DNA from: Planctomycetota bacterium
Lineage (GTDB): Bacteria; Planctomycetota; Phycisphaerae; Phycisphaerales; UBA1924
Direction of reading: 5' to 3'
Assembly (NCBI GenBank): GCA_018968885.1
Contig: JAGWZK010000003.1
Span: forward strand, 1 to 64,000
Length of the DNA stretch: 64,000 nt
In this document: one piece after another, positions 9,722 to 17,606 of the stretch
How positions within the stretch are numbered: the stretch's first letter is position 1
Layout: every line of letters starts with the position of its first letter
Notes under the pieces: model-generated
The model's input: only the letters and a program-made list of their open reading frames with translations
Told to the model about the DNA's origin: nothing
Database searches by the model: none
Program-made: the position numbers and the translations under genes

Positions 9722-12133
9722 TCATGAGATGCCCCCACGCAGTTCATCGCCGGGGAGAAGGTCAAAGAGAAGATCAGTGCCCTCCGTGCGGTATTTCATA
9801 TTCCAAGCCCCATCGTTGGCAAAGGGCTTGCGCAGGCGCAGCGTGCCTTCGCGTGTGGCTTTGATGATGACGCTGCGTGTTTCTCCACCCTTGCGTTCGG
9901 CGCTCACCACGAATCCACCTTCGGCACGCAGATCGGTGAATGACACATCGGGCCACTTTGTGCTCACTGCCGGGAAGATGCGGATGCGGCCACCCCAGGA
10001 TTGCAGCAGCATCTCTTGCACGGCGTGCATGGCGAGGAAGTTCCCTTCGAGTGTGAAGGGGCGATACGTGAAGCCGCTGAGTCCTTTGCCGGATTGATCG
10101 CCGTTGAGGTGAAAGCCGTTGCGGCTGGTGAAGTTGTTGGTGAAGAGTTCAAGATACTTGAGTGCCTGCTCAGCACGCCCGGCGCGGGCGCACATGGCGC
10201 TGTACCAACTGAATGAGTAGCCAACCCATTGCTGGGTTCCCTGCTTCTCCAATTCATCGAGCGTGGCATTGATGATGGCGCGATCGGCATCGCTCCCCTC
10301 GATGTTGAGAATGCCCAAGGGGTGAATCGCCATGGCGTGACTGAAGTGGCGATGGGATTGGTTGTAGGGCTCGCCCGTGGCAAAGGTGAGGGCGTTGGTC
10401 GTCGGGTCCACATCCAAGGTGCCGAGTTTGGCAGCGCGGGCGCGAAGCTTGTCGGTGGAAAGCGGAAAGGGTTCTCTTGGTGGGTAGGCAAGTCCTGCCT
10501 CCGCGCGGCCCGCGGCATCTGAGAGTTCGGCCACGGCCAGATAGAGAAACATCAAAAGCGACTGGTCGTAGTTTGAATTTGGCGTGAGCCATGCCTTTGG
10601 AGAATTGTCGTGAATCTCCGGCGAAGTGGAGAGTGGTAGTTTCATCTTGCCATCGGCATCGGGCTTCAAAAGTGATTCGATGGCGATGAGGGCGTCGTGG
10701 CACCAGGGATACGCGACATCGCGGGCGAACCGGTCATCACCGGTGTGCTTCCAATGCAGATAGAAAGTCTGTGCCAGCCACCCCGTGTGCATGGGTGAGA
10801 GGGAATACTGACCCCAACCACCCAGCGGCGCACCATTGATGCCCATGACACCGGGAACGATGAGGCCGGGGGCATCGTAGAACTGCGTGGCAAATTTCAG
10901 AAAACTCGGACGCAGCCCGTTCAACTGATTGATGAAACTCATGCCGCAGTCGTTCAATCCCGCGGCGTGATAGGCCAAGTACGTCATCTGCGTATTCAGA
11001 TCGTGGTGATAGTCACCTTTCCACGGCGGCAGACCGCCTTCATCAGCGGTCCACACGCCTTGCAGGGCCAGGGGTGGGGCATCGGGGCGCGACCCCGCCA
11101 GATACAGATGCTTACAAAGGTCGTATTGCCTTTGAATCGCGGCATCAGGGAGTGTGACCGACGAGGTGTTAAACCCATCGAAGTGGATGCGGTTGGCAGC
11201 CAGTATGTCAGACCGGTACACATCTGCCGCGGCGAGGGCGCGTGCCTTGGCTTCGGCCAGAGGATCTCTCACTTGGCCAGCGTTGATACCTTCGACGGCG
11301 CGAGTCCTGGGGTCTTGAATCTGGCCGGGCTTCACGCCGCGCAGTTCGTCGCTGGTGACAATGGCGATGGCCACAGATGATCGGAATGGCTGACCCTTGT
11401 GTGGTGGGGCGGATTTCACGAATGCTGCGGCGACAGCGTACGAGCCGTTCTCGATGGTCTTCTGCAGGAACCACACACAAGAATCATCACTGCCACTTTC
11501 TGCGGCGGGATAGCCGAGCTTGGAAACACCTCCGGGAGGAATCAGTTGCAGATCGGGCTTCTTAGGAAAGTTAGGAAAGCCAGTGAGAATCAGCACTGCC
11601 CGCGAGCGATCAAACGTGGTGGTGATGCTGCCCATGGCGGATGCGGTGCCGCCGGCTGGGCGGGAATGCCAGATCGACGCATCGCCGGTAGCGAGATTCA
11701 GCCGCATGTCGGTGAGGGTGTATCCCTCGGGCAACGTCAGTACCAAGCGCCCGACAGGAAGTTTGGTGGGATAGGGAATCGTGTCGTAGGGAACATCGAA
11801 GAGTTTGACGTGGGAGGCATGATCACCCGCGTTCTTCCATTCAATCATTTTCTTGTAGTTGAAGTCGGGGGATTTGAATGGCTCCGGCACGCGCGTGTCC
11901 CACAAATCAGCGCGATCCAGAGAAATGTTGAGAATGTTCTGGCCACCGCCCCACAGGAGCGCGCCCATGAGACCATTACCGATAGGGATACCTTCATCCC
12001 AGCGCGCGATTGGGGCTTTGAGTTCAAGAAACGAATCACGCATCTGGCGTGGTGGTGTCTCTACCACCCCACTCGCGGCAGAGTGAAGAGCCATCGACGC
12101 CGCCAGAAGTGCTATGCAACGGATCGTCTTCAT
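9722..12133 (-). CDS. Glycoside hydrolase family 95 (alpha-L-fucosidase/galactosidase type)
   Basis: Secreted enzyme of 803 residues. A signal peptide (1-21) is followed by the N-terminal beta domain with WDEGIPIGNGLMGALLWGG, a hallmark of GH95, then an (alpha/alpha)6 barrel and a C-terminal beta domain (WPDVSFTDLRAEGGFVV). GH95 enzymes invert alpha-1,2-linked L-fucose or L-galactose. Two catalytic-region motifs differ from what I recall of the family: the usual NxN before TQM reads DLN (Asp378, Asn380), and the usual FxIDGNxG reads FTLEGNFL with Glu696. Specificity may therefore differ. A hairpin terminator upstream separates it from the thioredoxin gene, so it has its own promoter. Exported carbohydrate degradation is the likely role. 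Confidence 0.85.
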   Translation of the reverse strand: MKTIRCIALLAASMALHSAASGVVETPPRQMRDSFLELKAPIARWDEGIPIGNGLMGALLWGGGQNILNISLDRADLWDTRVPEPFKSPDFNYKKMIEWKNAGDHASHVKLFDVPYDTIPYPTKLPVGRLVLTLPEGYTLTDMRLNLATGDASIWHSRPAGGTASAMGSITTTFDRSRAVLILTGFPNFPKKPDLQLIPPGGVSKLGYPAAESGSDDSCVWFLQKTIENGSYAVAAAFVKSAPPHKGQPFRSSVAIAIVTSDELRGVKPGQIQDPRTRAVEGINAGQVRDPLAEAKARALAAADVYRSDILAANRIHFDGFNTSSVTLPDAAIQRQYDLCKHLYLAGSRPDAPPLALQGVWTADEGGLPPWKGDYHHDLNTQMTYLAYHAAGLNDCGMSFINQLNGLRPSFLKFATQFYDAPGLIVPGVMGINGAPLGGWGQYSLSPMHTGWLAQTFYLHWKHTGDDRFARDVAYPWCHDALIAIESLLKPDADGKMKLPLSTSPEIHDNSPKAWLTPNSNYDQSLLMFLYLAVAELSDAAGRAEAGLAYPPREPFPLSTDKLRARAAKLGTLDVDPTTNALTFATGEPYNQSHRHFSHAMAIHPLGILNIEGSDADRAIINATLDELEKQGTQQWVGYSFSWYSAMCARAGRAEQALKYLELFTNNFTSRNGFHLNGDQSGKGLSGFTYRPFTLEGNFLAMHAVQEMLLQSWGGRIRIFPAVSTKWPDVSFTDLRAEGGFVVSAERKGGETRSVIIKATREGTLRLRKPFANDGAWNMKYRTEGTDLLFDLLPGDELRGGIS

Positions 12134-12164
12134 GGCAAGAAGATACCACAGCAGGGAACACTAC

Positions 12165-12197
12165 AAAAACACACACGCGGGCCGTGAAGCCCGCGTG
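12165..12197 (-). terminator. Rho-independent terminator of the TlpA gene
   Basis: On the minus strand CACGCGGGC (12197-12189) pairs with GCCCGCGTG (12182-12174), followed by TGTGTTTTTG. Confidence 0.8.
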
Positions 12198-12226
12198 CGG
12201 ATGAACTCATCATTCAGGAATCACGA

Positions 12227-13465
12227 TTACTTCTTCTTGGCGGCAAGGGCGGCTTCAACTGACTTGGCGAGTTTGTCACCACGCAGGTCGCTGGCGGTGG
12301 CGAGAATCTTGCCGGTGTCGCCATCGACGAGGAAGACAGCGGGAATGGAATCAATCGCGTACTTCTGCGCGATGGCGGCCTTCCAGAAGCCACCGTCGTA
12401 TACCTGCTCCCACGCCATGCCCTTGTCGGCGGTGAACTTGGTCACATGCTCGGCCTTGTCCTTCTGATCGAGAGAAATGCCAAGCACTTCAAAGCCCTGG
12501 CTGCCGTAGGTCTTGTGGGCCTCGACGACGTGGGGGATCTCCTTCACGCAGGGGCCGCACCAGGTGGCCCAGAAATCGAGCAGGACAACCTTGCCCTTGT
12601 AATCGCCGGGGAAATTGATCTTCTTGCCGGTCATGCTGGTCGCCTCAAAGGCGATGATGTTGGCACCCTTGGAGAGATCGGGAGGAGTCGGGATTTCATC
12701 AACCTTCTTATCGCTCTTGGCGATCTGGAAGGATGCTCCCGCGGCATCGAGTTCCTTCACTTCGTACGTGGTGCCACCGATGTTGAAGGGCTTGCGCACA
12801 TCAAAGGATTCGCCCTTGCGATCAAACTTTCCGTTGCCGTTGACATCGATCATCAGATTCACGCCGGATGCGCTCTCTTTGCCATCCTTGGTTTCAATCG
12901 CCTTGCCACGGTAATCGCCGGTGGTCATGTCATCGGCGAGCATGGCTTTCATACTCTTGCCACCCACCGTCACTTCACCCTCAAGGGCATAGTCGCGGTA
13001 ATACAGGAGCACATCCTTGAGTTGGGCGCGGGTGGGATCGTTCTTGTCAAAGCGGTACATGTTGATGTTCACGGGCGTGGTGCCCAGCATTACATTGCCA
13101 CCACCTGAATACATGGTCGTTTCTTTATCGCCGGACTTGTTGGTCTTGCCTTCCCACTTCTGCGCACCATCGTCGGTGAGGTCGTTGTTGCCGTTGGAAT
13201 CGATGTAGAGGGTGGCGGGTTTGCCGGCGGGCTCGTTGACGATGATCGCGACCTTCTTACCAGCGAAAGCGAGTTCGCCGTACATGGCATCGGTCAGGCC
13301 TTCGGGGGCTTTTGTGATTGCCGCCGGTTTGGTCGCCGAAAGCGTGAGACGCTGAGGCATGTATGAGCCGATCTTGGCTCCGGCTCCGGAGTTCACGGGC
13401 TTGAGGACGACGGTGTCGCCCGAGGCAGCGAGAAGAGCGGCGACAGTGAGTGCGAAGGTGGTCAT
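12227..13465 (-). CDS. TlpA-family thioredoxin-like protein with long N-terminal domain
   Basis: Protein of 412 residues. A short signal peptide (1-15) and about 255 residues of beta-rich sequence precede a TlpA/ResA-like thioredoxin domain with WATWCGPC (cysteines 303 and 306). The N-terminal part holds two loops of the form IDSNGNNDLTDD (88-99) and IDVNGNGKFD (206-215), which resemble calcium-binding DxN/DxDG turns. Such proteins usually reduce disulfides in the periplasm, for example in cytochrome c maturation, but no such genes are nearby. AAAGGAG before the ATG at 13465 supports the start. Flanking terminators suggest single-gene transcription. A second TlpA-type gene lies at 22525. Confidence 0.85.
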   Translation of the reverse strand: MTTFALTVAALLAASGDTVVLKPVNSGAGAKIGSYMPQRLTLSATKPAAITKAPEGLTDAMYGELAFAGKKVAIIVNEPAGKPATLYIDSNGNNDLTDDGAQKWEGKTNKSGDKETTMYSGGGNVMLGTTPVNINMYRFDKNDPTRAQLKDVLLYYRDYALEGEVTVGGKSMKAMLADDMTTGDYRGKAIETKDGKESASGVNLMIDVNGNGKFDRKGESFDVRKPFNIGGTTYEVKELDAAGASFQIAKSDKKVDEIPTPPDLSKGANIIAFEATSMTGKKINFPGDYKGKVVLLDFWATWCGPCVKEIPHVVEAHKTYGSQGFEVLGISLDQKDKAEHVTKFTADKGMAWEQVYDGGFWKAAIAQKYAIDSIPAVFLVDGDTGKILATASDLRGDKLAKSVEAALAAKKK

Positions 13466-13530
13466 GGGGGCTCCTTTGAAATAGGGGTGCTCCCTAAGTA
13501 TACAGGATCAGAAATCCAGAGAAATACCCG

Positions 13531-13573
13531 AAAAAGAGCACCGCCCGAGCCGTATGACGGGCCCGGGCGGTGC
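13531..13573 (-). terminator. Rho-independent terminator of the dockerin-tailed gene at 13603
   Basis: The ten-base arms GCACCGCCCG and CGGGCGGTGC (13538-13547 and 13564-13573) pair. On the minus strand the run TCTTTTTC follows at 13537-13530. Confidence 0.85.
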
Positions 13574-13602
13574 AGGGATTGAAGTCAGATGCTCAAACCG
13601 GC

Positions 13603-16041
13603 TCAGTTGCAGCCGGCGCTGAAATCAGCCACGAAGTCGAGGTAGTCAAAGAAGTCGACCACCGTGTCGGCGTTGAAGTCGGCAGCACACTGATAGGTCA
13701 CATTGAGCACACCCACGCCAAACGCGGAAGCGGAGTTGCCACCGACGCGGATCTTGACGTTCTGGCTCGCTGCCATGGCAAAGCCGCTGATGATGCTCTG
13801 CGAGGTGCAGCCGGTGATATTGGCGTTGTCGTTGCAAGCGAGCGAGGTGCCGCTGCATGCGTCGTAGCTGGAGACCACGGTGTTCCACGTGGTGCCGGGG
13901 CAAGTGGCCAGACGCAGCTTGCCACGATAGGGAGCGGTGAAGCTGAACCAGACGTCGCGGCCAACAGTGGTGGTCGCGCAGGTGGCGGTGGTATCGGAGG
14001 TGGCTTCGGTGGTGTCGAAGCTGTTGTTGCCGACGACGGCCGTCGCCGCGTTGAAGCAGACGTCATTGACCGCGGCAGCCGGAGCTGGAGCGATCACCAG
14101 CTGGCCTGTCGCCGAGATGAACGACGTGGCGGCAGCGCGGATGAGAATCGGCACGCCCGCCTGCATGGGCAGACGCGCAATGCGGCTGCGGGTGCTGGAA
14201 CAAGACGTCGCTGTGCCGGTGTCGTAGTCGTTGTTGCAGGCGATCTCGTTGCCACCGCAGGCATCGAATGCAGTCAGCACGGTGTCATAGCCGCTGCCGC
14301 AGGTGCTGATGCGGACGTTGCCAGTAAAGGTTGGGGTGTAGCGATACCACATCTCAGCCGTGGTCGAGGGGCTGGTGCCGGCGGGCTGGCAGTTCACTTC
14401 CATGAGGTCATCGATGTATGCGCCGCAGGCGTTGTAGCTGAAGGTGCCTTCACCGACATCCAAAGCCGTGCTGCACAGGTCGTTGGCGACCTGAGGAGCA
14501 GTCGCATCCGCCACAGCAGTCGCGGCATTTGTGGTCACGCTGCCACAGGCACCGGTGATGGTGCAGGTGTATGAGCCAGCATCGGTGGGGTTGGGCTTGG
14601 TGATGCGCAACTGAGTTGCATTGGCACCAGAGATGGTGGAGCCGGTACCAGTCGCGCCATCAGAAATGGGATTGCCGTTCTTGTTCCACTGATAGGTGAA
14701 GGGGCCGGAACCAGCTCCGCCCGCATTCATGATAAAGCTGGAACAGCGCGAGAAAGTCACGTTGCTGGGATTCAGAGTGACGCTCGCGGCGACGCAACCG
14801 GTATCGACCGCGCTCCAGACCCATGCCGGGCCGCCGCTGGTCTGAGGGCCGCCGAAACCGATGAAGTGATTGCCGTCGTTGCTCATATCGACGGGATAGC
14901 CCAGACGTGGCGGAACGTTGGTGCCAGCCGGTGGTGCAAAATCGCTCATGCCGGGCGTGCCCTGAGCGTTCATCCAGTCCCACATGTCTTCCAAGGTGTT
15001 GGTGCTGGCCTCGTAGATGAAGCCGCCACGGACGAATGAGCCGCAGGTGCTGTGGACCAGGATGCCGACGATGCGCGAGCCGTCATCGGTGGTGGCCACC
15101 GGAATCAACTGAGCCGGGATGGCGCAGCCCGAGTTGTCGTACCAGGATGAGATGCCGGAGAAGGTAGTGGCCAGCAGAGTGCGGTCCCATGTGCTGGTGG
15201 TGGAGTTCCAATCCCAGCGCGTCAACCAGCTGTCAACGAGCGTGGTGGTCGTGTTGTATTCAGAGGACATACCCACGATCATGGTGCCCGCGGGATTCAT
15301 GTACATGTTGTCGACGGTGCCGGTGTAGGGCTGGCTGGTGGCTGGGTTGATGCCGTTGGGGAGGTAGGTTCCGACGTAGGCGTCGGTGCCACTGTTGTAG
15401 CGATAGACGATGGCGCGACCGCCAGAACTGGCGGGGTTTTCGCCGCCGAGGACGACAGAGCCATCAGCGGAGGCCTGCAGGGCGCGGCCCGTCGTGGTGC
15501 CCGAGGTGGGAAGTGTCCACATCTTGCCAGCGCCGGCATTGCCATCACGATCCCAGACGAAGCCGCGGAAGTTGGATGCCGTTGCATACCCCTGTCCGAC
15601 GATGTAGCGGCCGGACTGCGAAATGCCGCGAGGCGAGTGAATCGACCCACCGCTCGCAGCCTGTCCAGGCGGCGTCGGGAAGAGACCAATGTTGGACCAT
15701 GCACCAAGAGTGGAAGTCCAACGCGCGGTCAGCGTGGCCGTCGTGGAAAGTCCACCAAGACCACCTGAATTGGGAATCACGCCAACGAAGGTCAAGCCAT
15801 CGTCTGAAATGTGTGAAGCGCCGGTGGCACCGGTCATCGCGCTGGGAGTGATCGATGTGGGCGCGATGGTGAATCGTGTCGCCACACCACTGAGCGCGCC
15901 GGAGACGGTCGTACCATCCGACGAAATGCCGGTGACCGAGGGCCCGGTGCCGAAAGACACGATGCGGGGCACGGCGAGCGCGCCGCCCGCGATCGTGGTG
16001 AGGATGAGAGCCGCTGACGCCATCTGAATCTTGGTTGCCAT
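13603..16041 (-). CDS. Secreted protein with Ig-like segment and C-terminal half-dockerin, Gly-Cys tail
   Basis: Protein of 812 residues. A signal peptide (1-23) is followed by about 400 residues of repeats with a SxDGxxxVG pattern, of the extracellular HAF/propeller type (for example GISSDGTTVSGAL, QASADGSVVLGG, DMSNDGNHFIGFG). Next is an Ig-like segment (YQWNKNGNPISDG to DAGSYTCTI), then two copies of a beta-sandwich module (DLCSTALDVGEGTFSYN and DVCFNAATAVVGNNSFD). It ends with one dockerin-type calcium loop, DFNADTVVDFFDYLDF, and GCN. Only one loop is present, whereas the relatives in this window have two. AGGAG precedes the ATG. The tail suggests surface attachment or assembly; no binding partner is visible. 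Domain order is seen; function is inferred. Confidence 0.8.
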   Translation of the reverse strand: MATKIQMASAALILTTIAGGALAVPRIVSFGTGPSVTGISSDGTTVSGALSGVATRFTIAPTSITPSAMTGATGASHISDDGLTFVGVIPNSGGLGGLSTTATLTARWTSTLGAWSNIGLFPTPPGQAASGGSIHSPRGISQSGRYIVGQGYATASNFRGFVWDRDGNAGAGKMWTLPTSGTTTGRALQASADGSVVLGGENPASSGGRAIVYRYNSGTDAYVGTYLPNGINPATSQPYTGTVDNMYMNPAGTMIVGMSSEYNTTTTLVDSWLTRWDWNSTTSTWDRTLLATTFSGISSWYDNSGCAIPAQLIPVATTDDGSRIVGILVHSTCGSFVRGGFIYEASTNTLEDMWDWMNAQGTPGMSDFAPPAGTNVPPRLGYPVDMSNDGNHFIGFGGPQTSGGPAWVWSAVDTGCVAASVTLNPSNVTFSRCSSFIMNAGGAGSGPFTYQWNKNGNPISDGATGTGSTISGANATQLRITKPNPTDAGSYTCTITGACGSVTTNAATAVADATAPQVANDLCSTALDVGEGTFSYNACGAYIDDLMEVNCQPAGTSPSTTAEMWYRYTPTFTGNVRISTCGSGYDTVLTAFDACGGNEIACNNDYDTGTATSCSSTRSRIARLPMQAGVPILIRAAATSFISATGQLVIAPAPAAAVNDVCFNAATAVVGNNSFDTTEATSDTTATCATTTVGRDVWFSFTAPYRGKLRLATCPGTTWNTVVSSYDACSGTSLACNDNANITGCTSQSIISGFAMAASQNVKIRVGGNSASAFGVGVLNVTYQCAADFNADTVVDFFDYLDFVADFSAGCN

Positions 16042-16116
16042 CGCATTCTCCTGAGGATCCGATCAGTCCTGATTCGCGCTGTTTGTCGCGGAAATTGAGT
16101 CTTTTTTGGCTTCCGA

Positions 16117-16141
16117 GTGCCCGCCGCTACGGGTCGGGCAC
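16117..16141. promoter_or_regulatory. Inverted repeat in the divergent promoter region
   Basis: GTGCCCG (16117-16123) and CGGGCAC (16135-16141) form a seven-base-pair stem. It lies in the 5' leader region of the minus-strand dockerin-tailed gene. There is no T-run, so it is probably not a terminator. Confidence 0.4.
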
Positions 16142-16215
16142 GGCGAATCCTGCCGCCGCGTTGGATCAGCATAACTGTATTTTCGTATGTTTGCACGATT
16201 GTTTGCAGAGACATC

Positions 16216-16243
16216 TTGAAAATCACGAAAAAAGTTGTATGCT
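16216..16243 (+). promoter_or_regulatory. Putative sigma70-type promoter of the gene at 16278
   Basis: TTGAAA (16216-16221) and TATGCT (16238-16243) are separated by 16 bases in an AT-richer patch. They lie 35 bases upstream of the ATG. Confidence 0.45.
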
Positions 16244-16277
16244 GGTTTCGCGGGATTGATGTAGACTGGATCACCCC

Positions 16278-17510
16278 ATGACAAACCCTGAGTCTCAAAT
16301 TGAGTCCGATAATATGATCATGGAGTCGCGGGATGCTCTTCAAGAGCTCCGGCGATCCTTTATCGAGCTCTATGCCGCGATCGAAGCGGATGTGGAGGCG
16401 CCCCAGGATGTCGCGCGTCGCTTCGGTCTGAATCGCAATCTGACGTGGAAATTGTCTCGAGTGATCACGGCAGAAAACCCGTTCGCGGCTCTGAACCACC
16501 TGCCGGGTAATCAAGGCATCACCTTGGCTCTGCAGGCCATTGAGAAGGGTGGCGCTCCGCGAGCGGCGGTTTCACAGGTCGAACGAGCTCTGGAAGAGTT
16601 TCAGCGTGTGGTCGAAGCGCACGCCGACGATCGGGCACAACTGGAACTGACACTGGAAGCGGCGGGCCTTTTGGCGCGAGAGGCAGGATTTGAAAGCGGC
16701 CGCGAGCTGGCGTTCAGAGGCAACAGCGCGATCTGGGGTGTGCAAGCCAAGACGCGGTTGAGCTTTGCAGTGCTGGGGCCCAATAAGAGTGATGAGTCGC
16801 TGTGCGATATCGCTCACGTTGGCGGCATCATCGGCGTGCGGCGTTTGCGGCCCCAGACGGAGTGGCGCTTGTTCCACATTCAGCAGCATGATGAGACGGG
16901 AACGGCGATGGCGCAACTCTTTCGCCCGCAGCCGTTGGAACCCGGTGAACCGGATGGGATGCCGGGGCTGATCAGCGGGTTTTCGTCTCCATCGGTACCA
17001 CATATAGATATTCGCCGCCACTCCAGCGGCGTGGAGTTCATGCTGCCTGCGGGGCCGGTGGGAAAATCGGGCGTTTTTGATGCGTTCATCGGATTCGCCG
17101 TGCGCAACCTTCCTCGGTATCGCAACGCGGAGAACCCGAGTGGCTCGATTGCCACGCTCGTCTCCATGCCTTACGAGCGGAGCGTCAGCGACATTCTGAT
17201 TCACCGCAAGCTCTTGCCCACTGGTGGGCTTTCGGCCAAACTCTACGGATTCCCCCATGGCGGCTTGGACACGCCCGTCGCGCAGACCGTGAAGAACGAA
17301 TTGCCGATGACGGAGCGGATAGTGCAATTGGCAGGCAGTCCGCCTGCGGTGGCGATGAGCCATGTGCCGCGGTATGGGCAATTGCTCAATCACGTGATGA
17401 AGCGGATGGAATGGAACGCTTCGGAATTCGTCGGCTACCGACTGGTCATGGACCACCCGCCGATGTCGAGCAAGATCGTGCTGAAGTGGGACCTGCCGGA
17501 GAGGCCGTAA
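16278..17510 (+). CDS. Hypothetical protein with predicted N-terminal helix-turn-helix
   Basis: Protein of 410 residues that I do not recognise. Residues about 16-60 are helical and include DVARRFGLNRNLTWKLSRVI, which looks like a helix-turn-helix. Next comes a helical stretch (QVERALEEFQRVVEAHADDRAQLELTLEAA). From about 140 the sequence is mixed alpha/beta without clear motifs. No signal peptide or membrane segments, so it is probably cytosolic. A DNA-binding or regulatory role is possible but only inferred. The ATG at 16278 lacks a strong ribosome site; in-frame ATGs at 16314 and 16320 are alternatives. It is divergent from the dockerin-tailed gene and stands alone before glnS. Confidence 0.75.
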   Translation: MTNPESQIESDNMIMESRDALQELRRSFIELYAAIEADVEAPQDVARRFGLNRNLTWKLSRVITAENPFAALNHLPGNQGITLALQAIEKGGAPRAAVSQVERALEEFQRVVEAHADDRAQLELTLEAAGLLAREAGFESGRELAFRGNSAIWGVQAKTRLSFAVLGPNKSDESLCDIAHVGGIIGVRRLRPQTEWRLFHIQQHDETGTAMAQLFRPQPLEPGEPDGMPGLISGFSSPSVPHIDIRRHSSGVEFMLPAGPVGKSGVFDAFIGFAVRNLPRYRNAENPSGSIATLVSMPYERSVSDILIHRKLLPTGGLSAKLYGFPHGGLDTPVAQTVKNELPMTERIVQLAGSPPAVAMSHVPRYGQLLNHVMKRMEWNASEFVGYRLVMDHPPMSSKIVLKWDLPERP

Positions 17511-17606
17511 CCGGGGCAAGTGGCCGGTTTCTCGGTTCTTCGTTGCTTCTACACTCATTCCCCGTACTGGCCAAGCAGCCCGGCGGGATCATGAGGTAGA
17601 TCTGCC

